Shown here: in pieces, positions 42,264 to 48,566 of the stretch
How the letters are laid out: each line of letters starts with the position of its first letter
Numbering within the stretch: the stretch's first letter is position 1
Origin: Chitinophagales bacterium
Lineage (GTDB): Bacteria; Bacteroidota; Bacteroidia; Chitinophagales; CAIOSU01
Assembly (NCBI GenBank): GCA_040877935.1
Contig: JBBDNB010000059.1
Location: 1-48,566, forward strand
Reading direction: 5' to 3'
DNA length: 48,566 nt
Program-made: the position numbers and the translations under genes
The notes under the pieces: generated by a model
What the model was told of the DNA's origin: nothing
Seen by the model: only the letters and a program-made list of their open reading frames with translations
The model's database searches: none

Positions 42264-43307
42264 ATGTCTTGCACAATTTTAAAATGTAAAAATACGGGTT
42301 CATTTTCTATACTTCTACTAATCGCTGTATTATTCACAGCTTGTGATTGGGGGAATACTCCCTACAAGGTTGATGTTACGAATATTCAGGCAGATTTAAA
42401 AATCAAACGTTTTGAAAAAGACCTGCGACAAGTTGCTGATACTAACCAATTTTCAGAAAGCCTGAAAATACTTGAAGCAGATTATCCCGTATTTTTTCCT
42501 GTATTTAAATCAGAAATTTTTGGTTGGCACAAAGAAAATGACAGTGCTTTTGTGGCCGATTTTCGAGCCTTTGTATTTGATCCATACGTGCAGGAAGTAT
42601 ATGATACGGTAGAGTTTCGGTTTGGTAATTTCTCAAAATATGAAGCAGAATTGCAAAAAGCATTTAAGCACTATAAATATTATTTTCCGGAGCGCGAAAT
42701 CCCAGAGATTGTCACTTTTGTTTCCAATTTTACTTATGCCTCTTTTACAATTGATAGCAGTGTGCTGGCCATTGGGCTGGATATGTTCTTGGGAGATACA
42801 TTTAAATACTACAGCAGTATTTTTCCAGAGTACCTTACACAAACGCTAAAGCCCGAATACCTTACTGCCAACTGCATGAATGTAGTGGGCTCTATGGTTT
42901 ATGATATTTCACCGGAAAACAACGCTTTGCTAAGTGCAATGATCAGTGCCGGGAAAGAATTGCATTTTATAGACCGCATGATGCCTTCGGCTCCCGACTA
43001 TCAGAAAATTGGATATACTCCCGAACAGACCAAATGGTGCAAGGAAAACGAAGGGCAAATCTGGAATTTTTTTATCGAAAAGGATTTGCTGTTCAATACC
43101 AATCAATCTGAAACAAAAAAATTCATGAGCCCTGGGCCTTCTACGCCCGGTATGCCCAAAGATTCGCCTGGAAAAATAGGGGTTTGGACAGGTTGGCAAA
43201 TTGTAAGAAGTTATGTGCTCAAAAATCCGGAAACCAAGCTGGATGAATTGATGGAGCTGAAACCAGAAGAAATTCTAAGTGGCAGCAGGTATAAGCCGAG
43301 GGTTTAG
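42264..43307 (+). CDS. gldB: Gliding motility lipoprotein GldB
   Basis: Lipoprotein of the gliding and type IX machinery, required for gliding in Flavobacterium johnsoniae. The 347-residue protein has a signal peptide with lipobox LFTAC (Cys27). The body matches GldB in style: IKRFEKDLRQVA, FYSxFPEYL-like YYSSIFPEYL, NCMNVVGSMVYDISP, FIDRMMPSAPDYQKIGYT and the C-terminal TGWQIVRSYV. The start gives a ten-residue leader before the hydrophobic core. Its stop TAG (43305-43307) is the first codon of a 13-bp repeat found again at the uvrA end. Confidence 0.88.
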   Translation: MSCTILKCKNTGSFSILLLIAVLFTACDWGNTPYKVDVTNIQADLKIKRFEKDLRQVADTNQFSESLKILEADYPVFFPVFKSEIFGWHKENDSAFVADFRAFVFDPYVQEVYDTVEFRFGNFSKYEAELQKAFKHYKYYFPEREIPEIVTFVSNFTYASFTIDSSVLAIGLDMFLGDTFKYYSSIFPEYLTQTLKPEYLTANCMNVVGSMVYDISPENNALLSAMISAGKELHFIDRMMPSAPDYQKIGYTPEQTKWCKENEGQIWNFFIEKDLLFNTNQSETKKFMSPGPSTPGMPKDSPGKIGVWTGWQIVRSYVLKNPETKLDELMELKPEEILSGSRYKPRV

Positions 43308-43317
43308 GTTAAAGCTC
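43305..43317 (+). repeat. Left 13-bp direct repeat flanking the second ATPase gene
   Basis: TAGGTTAAAGCTC, identical to 44642-44654. It includes the gldB stop codon and a copy of the sequence that ends uvrA (GAGCTTTAA on the minus strand). It looks like a target-site duplication. Confidence 0.7.
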
Positions 43318-43329
43318 CCCACGCGGCAA

Positions 43330-44469
43330 TCACCTCCGTTCCAACCAACGCCTCAGAAACACATCATTAACACGGTATTCTAATTTTTCATTAGAGCGCT
43401 CATCATCCACTAAACCTTTGGTGACAAGTGCATTGAGGCTTTTGCTTACCGTGGAAACTCCAGAAAGTTGATGTTTGCGCAGGAACTCTTTGGCTGTTGG
43501 TTCTACCAATACGTTTTCTTTGGCAATAGCAGTTAATAGCTGGAGCTGATGTTTGGGCAAAAGCTTGATCAATGTATGGAAATAGGCTTCTTTTTCTGTC
43601 AGGATTTCCATCAATAACTTTTTAGTTTTCGCCAAGCTCAACTGTTTCTCTGGCAGTGCATAAAGCCGATTGCAAACAAATTGTGTGTAAAAAGTGTGTA
43701 TGTCCGTCCATTGAAGAATATAATCCAGAACGGTTTCAGAAACTTCTTTTCCTGCTTCTTTCAGATGTTTTTGGATAAATTTTTTATACTTAGCAAGCCC
43801 CAGTTTTTTTAAGCCTAAATGCTGGGTGCTTTGGTAAAACGGCCGTTTGGCATCACTGAACATTGGCAGCAGGAGATGTTTTTCGCTACCGGAAAAAATG
43901 TAGTTAGCATTTTTTTGTCGCTGAATATGTTTTCTCAGAATTGCTTCGACATTTTTCTCAGGGTAATTGTTAATCTGCTGGAATTCATCAATTGCTATCA
44001 CAATTTGGTTTTTATGGTTTTCCAAGTATTTGATAACAGCCGCAAGGGAGTGTTCCCTTTCGGGAGCCGTTCCCAACCCCAATTGCACTTCTGGTATGCC
44101 AGTATATTCATCTATGGAAAAACTGGCTTTAATGCCTGAAAAAAGCTCTCCAATACGCTTTATGAAATTTTCTTTTTTACTTTCAAGCGCATTGAGCGCA
44201 GCCGAGGAAAAGGCATTGATGAAGCCTTCCAGGTCAAGTGTGTCGTGAATATCCACATAAACAGTGGTGACATTTTTGTCCTTTTTTTTCACCTGATGAA
44301 AAAAATGATGAATGAGCCCCGTTTTGCCCAATCTTCGAGGTGAATAAAGAACGATATTCCTGCCGTTTTGATAAGCTTCTGTTAATATTGTAATTTCATG
44401 TTCACGGTCACAGAAATAATTTGGGTTTGCATAACCGGCTACAATAAAGGGGTTGCTTGGATTTTTCAT
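43330..44469 (-). CDS. Solitary AAA ATPase (ATPase_2-type) with C-terminal winged helix
   Basis: A 379-residue P-loop ATPase of unknown role. Walker A is PRRLGKTG (44-51), Walker B IVIAIDEF (about 155-162), and an IFSGSEKHLL sensor follows near 193. The C-terminal part (about 300-375) resembles a winged helix, with EPTAKEFLRKHQLSGVSTVS and a final YRVNDVFLRRWLERR common in such ATPases. Unlike the ATPase at 14.5 kb it lacks a visible PD-(D/E)XK domain. It lies between convergent gldB and uvrA inside 13-bp direct repeats, and is preceded by tandem CACTAAARGTGAA sites. A -7-like TAGCTTTG ends four bases before its ATG, so a leaderless mRNA is possible. Confidence 0.82.
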   Translation of the reverse strand: MKNPSNPFIVAGYANPNYFCDREHEITILTEAYQNGRNIVLYSPRRLGKTGLIHHFFHQVKKKDKNVTTVYVDIHDTLDLEGFINAFSSAALNALESKKENFIKRIGELFSGIKASFSIDEYTGIPEVQLGLGTAPEREHSLAAVIKYLENHKNQIVIAIDEFQQINNYPEKNVEAILRKHIQRQKNANYIFSGSEKHLLLPMFSDAKRPFYQSTQHLGLKKLGLAKYKKFIQKHLKEAGKEVSETVLDYILQWTDIHTFYTQFVCNRLYALPEKQLSLAKTKKLLMEILTEKEAYFHTLIKLLPKHQLQLLTAIAKENVLVEPTAKEFLRKHQLSGVSTVSKSLNALVTKGLVDDERSNEKLEYRVNDVFLRRWLERR

Positions 44470-44497
44470 ATTACAAAGCTATGAAAAAATTTCTTGG

Positions 44498-44528
44498 TTT
44501 CACTAAAAGTGAAGCACTAAAGGTGAAA
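44498..44528. promoter_or_regulatory. Tandem operator-like sites upstream of the second ATPase
   Basis: CACTAAAAGTGAA (44501-44513) and CACTAAAGGTGAA (44515-44527) are tandem copies 14 bp apart; the first lies in the inverted repeat TTCACT-AAA-AGTGAA. TTTCAC and GTGAAA bound the whole array. They lie 29-59 bp upstream of the ATPase start. Confidence 0.55.
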
Positions 44529-44641
44529 TCACGCACAAACACAAATATTCAAGTCCAAACGCTCAGAGAAAAGTAAACAACCTCCGGGCAAGCCTAGAAG
44601 CATTCAAATCTCGATTATCGAGTAAATTTAAGTCGGCTTTA

Positions 44642-44654
44642 TAGGTTAAAGCTC
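44642..44654 (+). repeat. Right 13-bp direct repeat flanking the second ATPase gene
   Basis: TAGGTTAAAGCTC, identical to 43305-43317. It covers the last two codons and stop of uvrA (on the minus strand GAG CTT TAA), so this copy is functional as coding sequence. Confidence 0.7.
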
Positions 44655-47510
44655 ACCCTTTAAAAACCTTCCAGTATGGTTGTCGCTTTTTTGAGCCAGT
44701 GCTTCAGGAGTGCCTTCAAACAAAATATAGCCGCCTTTGTGTCCGCCCTCTGGGCCGAGATCCACAATATGATCAGCTACTTTTATCACATCCATATTGT
44801 GCTCTATCACAATTACGGTATTTCCTTTTTTAACCAGCTTATCCAGCACCTGCAAAAGCAAACGAATGTCTTCAAAATGCAGGCCTGTTGTTGGTTCGTC
44901 TAAAATGTACAATGTACTGCCCGAATCTTTCTTGCTCAATTCTGAGGCGAGTTTTACGCGTTGTGCTTCTCCACCCGAAAGCGTAGTGGATGATTGCCCC
45001 AGGGTAAGATAACCCAGGCCAACATTTACCAGTGTTTCTAATTTTCTGGAAATAGAAGGAATGGCTTCAAAAAACTCAGCCGATTCGCGAACGGGCATAT
45101 TTAATACATCGCTGATGGATTTTCCTTTGTAGCGCACTTCAAGCGTTTCTCGATTGTACCTTTTGCCCAGACATTTTTCACATTCCACATGCACATCTGG
45201 TAAGAAATTCATTTCAATAACTTTGATTCCGGCACCCTCACAGGTTTCGCATCTACCGCCTTTCACATTAAAGGAAAAGCGCCCGGGTTTGTAGCCCCTG
45301 ATTTTTGCTTCGGGCAACTGGGCAAAAATATTTCTGATGTCACTAAACACTCCAATATAAGTTGCAGGATTGGAGCGCGGTGTTCTTCCAATGGGCGATT
45401 GGTCTATATCGATTACTTTGTCGATCAATTCCAGGCCGTGAAAATCGGTATAGGGCATTGGTTTTTTTCTGGATTTATACAAATGCTGCCGCAAAATGGG
45501 ATAAAGCGTTTCGTTGATCAGCGTGGATTTACCGCTGCCCGAAACGCCTGTTACTACAGTATATGTAGCGAGCGGAATGCGCAGATCAACGGTTTTAAGG
45601 TTGTTTCCCGTGGCACCGAAAAGCTCAATGAATTTCCCATTGCCTTTTCTTCTTTTTTGGGGAACAGGTATGCTTTTCTCTCCTCTCAGGTATTTTGCAG
45701 TAAGCGAATTTTTTTCTGCAAATTCTGAAGGAAGTCCTTCAGCTACAATTTCACCACCCAATTTACCGGCTCCCGGTCCAAGATCAATGAGGTAATCTGC
45801 TGCCAGCATAATGTCTTTGTCGTGTTCTACAACCAATACGGAATTGCCCATTTCGCAAAGTTGCTTTAGCGAATTAATCAGTCGCTCATTGTCTCTTTGG
45901 TGTAAGCCAATACTTGGCTCATCTAAAATATAGCTGATACCAATGAGTTGCGAACCGATCTGTGTAGCAAGGCGAATGCGCTGCGATTCCCCACCTGAAA
46001 GCGTGCGGGTAGGCCGGTCGAGATTGAGATAATTCAAACCTACATTCAGCAAAAAGCCCAACCTGCTGCGGATTTCCTTTAGAATTTCCTTTGCTATGAC
46101 TTTCTGTTTTTCATTCAGTTTTGCTTCCACATTGTTGAACCAGTCAAGCAGGCTTTGTAAATCCATCCGGCTGAGTTCGGCTATATTGGCTCCACCTATT
46201 TTAAACTGCAGTGATTCTTTTTTCAAGCGGGTGCCATCACATTCAGGACAATCTATTTTTTCCATAAAACTCTCAGCCCACTTGCGAATTTTGTCAGAAG
46301 AGGAATTGTGATAACTGTGCTTCAACAAAGGAACGACACCCTCAAAAGCATCGGTGTATTTTCGTTCCCAGCGACTCAGTTTGGTGTCTTCTGAATATTG
46401 GGGTTTGAAATTTCCGTACAAAAGCAATTCAAGTGCCTTTTGCGGCAATTCTTCTATCGGGACAGACAGGCTGAAATCGTATTTCTTGGCCAATGAGCGC
46501 ACCTGTTTAAAAATATTATTTTCCCGTACCTCACCAAGTGGAGCGATTGCTCCTTGATTGATGCTCTTTTTATAATCAGGGATAATAGCATTCATATCTA
46601 TTTCACTAATTACCCCCAGTCCTTTGCAATGCGGACAAGCCCCATAAGGACTGTTGAAGGAAAAAGAATTGGGGGAGGGTTCTTCATAAGCAATACCTGT
46701 TTCCGAACACATCAGGTTTTTGCTGTATTGTTTGATTTCGTTGCTTTCATAATCCAGCACCATCAACATTCCCTCGCCCATTTTCAGCCCCTTTTCTATA
46801 GCATTGTTAATCCGTTCTTCATATTCTGGCTGAATTAAAAGCCGATCTACTACTGCCTCTATATCGTGAATTTTGTAGCGGTCGATCTGCATATTGGGCA
46901 ATAGATCTTCAATCTCTCCATCTATTCTTACTTTTAGAAACCCTTGTTTTCTAAGACGTTCAAACAATTCGCGGTAATGTCCTTTGCGTCCTTTTACCAA
47001 AGGTGCAAGCACTATGATTTTTTTATCCTTATAATGCTCCAGCAGTTGCGCTTTTATTTGCTCTTCACTAAAGCGTATCATTTCATTGCCCGTAGCCATG
47101 GAATAAGCTATACCTGCCCGGGCATAGAGTAGGCGCATAAAATCATAAATCTCGGTGATGGTGCCAACCGTTGAGCGCGGGTTTTTATTGGTGGTTTTTT
47201 GCTCTATGGAAATAACAGGGCTCAATCCAGTGATCTTATCTACATCGGGACGCTCCATGCTTCCGAGAAATTGCCTGGCATAACTGGAAAAACTTTCAAT
47301 ATATCTGCGCTGGCCTTCGGCAAAAATAGTATCGAAAGCCAATGATGATTTTCCGCTTCCGCTAATGCCGGTAATTACAACAAACTGATTGCGGGGAATG
47401 TGCACATCAATATTTTTCAAATTGTGCACACGGGTTCCATAAACATGGAGGTATTGCTTTTCCTGTTCGCTTATCTGAGGAAGAATTTTAGTGCTGGTAC
47501 TCTTATTCAT
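44646..47510 (-). CDS. uvrA: Excinuclease ABC subunit A
   Basis: Damage-recognition ATPase of nucleotide excision repair. The 954-residue protein has two ABC modules: Walker A GISGSGKSS and GVSGSGKST, signatures LSGGESQRIRLA and LSGGEAQRVKLA, and Walker B-type YILDEPSIGLH and YILDEPTTGLH. Zinc-binding pairs appear as CPHCKGLG, CPECDGTR, CETCEGAG and CEKCLGKRY. I use ATG at 47510; a TTG 12 bases upstream is the alternative. Its last two codons and stop lie in the 13-bp repeat shared with gldB's 3' end. Length and motifs are normal. Confidence 0.97.
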   Translation of the reverse strand: MNKSTSTKILPQISEQEKQYLHVYGTRVHNLKNIDVHIPRNQFVVITGISGSGKSSLAFDTIFAEGQRRYIESFSSYARQFLGSMERPDVDKITGLSPVISIEQKTTNKNPRSTVGTITEIYDFMRLLYARAGIAYSMATGNEMIRFSEEQIKAQLLEHYKDKKIIVLAPLVKGRKGHYRELFERLRKQGFLKVRIDGEIEDLLPNMQIDRYKIHDIEAVVDRLLIQPEYEERINNAIEKGLKMGEGMLMVLDYESNEIKQYSKNLMCSETGIAYEEPSPNSFSFNSPYGACPHCKGLGVISEIDMNAIIPDYKKSINQGAIAPLGEVRENNIFKQVRSLAKKYDFSLSVPIEELPQKALELLLYGNFKPQYSEDTKLSRWERKYTDAFEGVVPLLKHSYHNSSSDKIRKWAESFMEKIDCPECDGTRLKKESLQFKIGGANIAELSRMDLQSLLDWFNNVEAKLNEKQKVIAKEILKEIRSRLGFLLNVGLNYLNLDRPTRTLSGGESQRIRLATQIGSQLIGISYILDEPSIGLHQRDNERLINSLKQLCEMGNSVLVVEHDKDIMLAADYLIDLGPGAGKLGGEIVAEGLPSEFAEKNSLTAKYLRGEKSIPVPQKRRKGNGKFIELFGATGNNLKTVDLRIPLATYTVVTGVSGSGKSTLINETLYPILRQHLYKSRKKPMPYTDFHGLELIDKVIDIDQSPIGRTPRSNPATYIGVFSDIRNIFAQLPEAKIRGYKPGRFSFNVKGGRCETCEGAGIKVIEMNFLPDVHVECEKCLGKRYNRETLEVRYKGKSISDVLNMPVRESAEFFEAIPSISRKLETLVNVGLGYLTLGQSSTTLSGGEAQRVKLASELSKKDSGSTLYILDEPTTGLHFEDIRLLLQVLDKLVKKGNTVIVIEHNMDVIKVADHIVDLGPEGGHKGGYILFEGTPEALAQKSDNHTGRFLKGEL

Positions 47511-47654
47511 AAAGATTTGCAAAAATAAGGGAAATGAAGCGCATTTCTTAGCAATGATTTTTTTGCTTAAATGTTTAGCACAGATTCAAATTGTGCTTTT
47601 CAACCAATTTGAGGCAATAAAAATTAGCAGGAAATCAGGGATAAGGAAGAAATT

Positions 47655-48020
47655 TTAAAAAGGCCTTTCAAAATCCTTTTTTACAAAAGATTTATTGCGC
47701 TTAATATAGTAAGAACCTTCCCCTTCCAGCTTTTTGAGCTGTAGAGGGTTCTTTTTGCTCAAGCGATAAAAGAAAGCCAAGGGCGTGAGCATCAGGTAAA
47801 AAATTACGGTGAGAATAATCCGGGAATTGACCCAACCTACTTTTTGCCCGATAAACATCCAGGCGGACACGATTTTCTCAGCCCAACTTTGCCGGATGAT
47901 ACCGACCAAACCCAGCAAGGCAGCAAATAAATTGAGCCAGAAAAACTCAAAAAACCACCCCAGCAAACTAAAGCCGATAAGAATAACCAGTAAACTGCTG
48001 TAGGTTTTTTTTGCAGTCAA
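47655..48020 (-). CDS. SxtJ-family membrane protein
   Basis: A 121-residue inner-membrane protein with hydrophobic segments at about 8-28, 30-43 and 66-85, then a basic tail containing FYRLSKKNPLQL. This fits the SxtJ family, usually adjacent to a DUF5989 protein and a carbamoyltransferase in exopolysaccharide or modification clusters. Here it is 3 bp after a DUF5989 gene; no carbamoyltransferase lies in the window. Role is unknown. Confidence 0.75.
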   Translation of the reverse strand: MTAKKTYSSLLVILIGFSLLGWFFEFFWLNLFAALLGLVGIIRQSWAEKIVSAWMFIGQKVGWVNSRIILTVIFYLMLTPLAFFYRLSKKNPLQLKKLEGEGSYYIKRNKSFVKKDFERPF

Positions 48021-48023
48021 AGC

Positions 48024-48176
48024 TTAAAACAATGTATAGACAAATGGCGCAGCAGCCGATCCGCCACCAACTACCAATAGCAGGCCAACCAGCAATAAGG
48101 TAAGTATGATGGGCAAAAGCCACCATTTTTTGCGCTCTTTTAGGAAATCCCAGAATTCAGATAAAAACTCAATCAT
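48024..48176 (-). CDS. DUF5989 family single-TM protein
   Basis: A 50-residue protein beginning MIEFLSEFWDFLKERKKWWL, one hydrophobic segment (about 20-39, ending LLLVVGGGSAAAP) and a short FVYTLF tail. It is below the usual length cutoffs and easily missed. The N-terminal EFLSEFWDFLKERKKWWLLP pattern is typical of DUF5989. It ends 3 bp before the SxtJ start; the pair is conserved together in many genomes. Probably a small partner subunit in the membrane. Confidence 0.8.
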   Translation of the reverse strand: MIEFLSEFWDFLKERKKWWLLPIILTLLLVGLLLVVGGGSAAAPFVYTLF

Positions 48177-48266
48177 GCGATGAAATTATTTAAAAAAAGG
48201 GAAAGCGAGAATTTTATTTGAAATTATCTAAAGTTGTTGTTAAATGTTCTTGAAAATGGGGAAGGG

Positions 48267-48310
48267 TTACAAAGTTGGGGGCGCACGGCCGTGCGTCCCC
48301 AACTTTGTAA
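48267..48310. repeat. 44-bp near-perfect palindrome
   Basis: Twenty-two-base arms with no loop and one mismatched pair; the core is GCGCACGGCCGTGCG and outer arms are TTACAAAGTTGGGG type. It ends one base before the stop of the following minus-strand gene. A related core occurs at 12911-12946. No T-run is adjacent, so a terminator of the classic kind is unlikely. Confidence 0.7.
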
Positions 48311-48311
48311 T

Positions 48312-48539
48312 CTACTCTTTTCTCAAAATCATAGTTGATCTTCCAATATTTTCTCCAATTACAGCTTCAATTTTATATCCGAGATCATACCATTTAGCCA
48401 GTTCTTCCTTTATCCTTATTGTATTGAGGGCTAATGTTTCTGGCTTGTCGTAAAATACATTTTTCAACTCTATTGTTTCAATGGAATTGTCAGGCTTGGT
48501 TACTAACATCATATTTAGTGTCTGGTCGAAAAGCACCAT
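48312..48539 (-). CDS. Hypothetical protein
   Basis: A 75-residue protein I do not recognise. It is soluble, with an alpha/beta look and charged segments such as NTIRIKEELAKWYDLGYKIE. The ATG lies 27 bases from the window edge, so a longer upstream start cannot be excluded. Its stop is adjacent to a 44-bp palindrome. Confidence 0.5.
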   Translation of the reverse strand: MVLFDQTLNMMLVTKPDNSIETIELKNVFYDKPETLALNTIRIKEELAKWYDLGYKIEAVIGENIGRSTMILRKE

Positions 48540-48566
48540 AAATCTAAGATTCCATTAATTTTTCAA

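Larger units (their letters stand above)
43318..44641. mobile_element. Putative inserted unit carrying a solitary AAA ATPase
   Basis: A 1324-bp segment between exact 13-bp direct repeats. Removing it plus one repeat copy leaves gldB and uvrA convergent, with stops one base apart and both intact. The only gene inside is the ATPase on the minus strand; no transposase or terminal inverted repeats are seen. The right end (44530-44641) has no gene but contains a small perfect palindrome CTCGAT-T-ATCGAG (44610-44622). Mobility is inferred from the junction structure. Confidence 0.5.

Noticed and set aside
1-48566. Insertion sequences, integrases, rRNA or tRNA genes
   Set aside because: No transposase or integrase motifs and no convincing tRNA or rRNA segments were seen by reading; a covariance-model scan would be decisive.

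Overview
The window is chromosomal DNA from a member of the Bacteroidota. The evidence is three secreted proteins with type IX secretion C-terminal sorting domains, the gliding lipoprotein GldB, the DUF4290-murA pair, a split metH, MurA with Asp in place of the catalytic Cys, A+T-rich spacers without strong Shine-Dalgarno sequences, and TAnnTTTG-type -7 elements. The genus cannot be told from sequence alone; a free-living, probably aquatic Cytophagia, Saprospiria or Flavobacteriia type would fit.

Layout. 0.3-2.4 kb: a gamma-glutamyl amide hydrolase and an aldehyde dehydrogenase, probably one operon. 2.6-4.3 kb: an AbiE-type toxin-antitoxin pair with an operator dyad. 4.36-4.53 kb: a long structured intergenic hairpin repeat. 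4.6-7.1 kb: arsenic resistance operon (arsR, DUF6428, arsC-like phosphatase, acr3). 7.3-8.0 kb: HigBA. 8.0-12.9 kb: divergent metF and split metH, the latter behind a SAM-I riboswitch and terminator. 13.0-14.3 kb: orphan HicB and a small YtxH/holin-like envelope operon. 14.5-16.2 kb: an AAA ATPase with a C-terminal PD-(D/E)XK-like region, bracketed by three related dyads. 16.3-20.1 kb: a secreted protein, an ethanolamine-type permease and a glutamine-synthetase-like ligase. 20.2-25.4 kb: a RelBE-like pair, DUF4290, murA, miaA, an MFS gene broken by an amber codon, and a phosphodiesterase. 25.5-29.4 kb: small membrane proteins, a repeat lipoprotein, an aminotransferase and DUF502. 29.5-35.1 kb: two surface proteins flanking dnaN. 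35.2-39.8 kb: type III restriction-modification with an XRE regulator. 39.8-43.3 kb: nadE, a beta-barrel and gldB. 43.3-44.65 kb: a second, unrelated AAA ATPase. 44.6-48.5 kb: uvrA, SxtJ, DUF5989 and a hypothetical gene.

How the genes work together. The permease and ligase (17-20 kb) with the aldehyde dehydrogenase and hydrolase (0.3-2.4 kb) together look like a gamma-glutamylation route for an amine, probably ethanolamine; the alcohol-oxidising enzyme is not in the window. MetF and MetH form the methionine methyl branch.

The most unusual signals concern the two solitary ATPase genes. The second sits between gldB and uvrA inside an exact 13-bp direct repeat that overlaps both neighbours' stop codons; deleting the segment plus one repeat copy rebuilds a tidy convergent gldB-uvrA junction, so it looks like a recent insertion. 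The first is bracketed by 49-bp imperfect direct repeats in the same register, each with a dyad whose arms covary (T-A in one copy, C-G in the other), plus a perfect 15-bp inverted repeat over its promoter. No transposase, CRISPR array, rRNA or tRNA gene was recognised.
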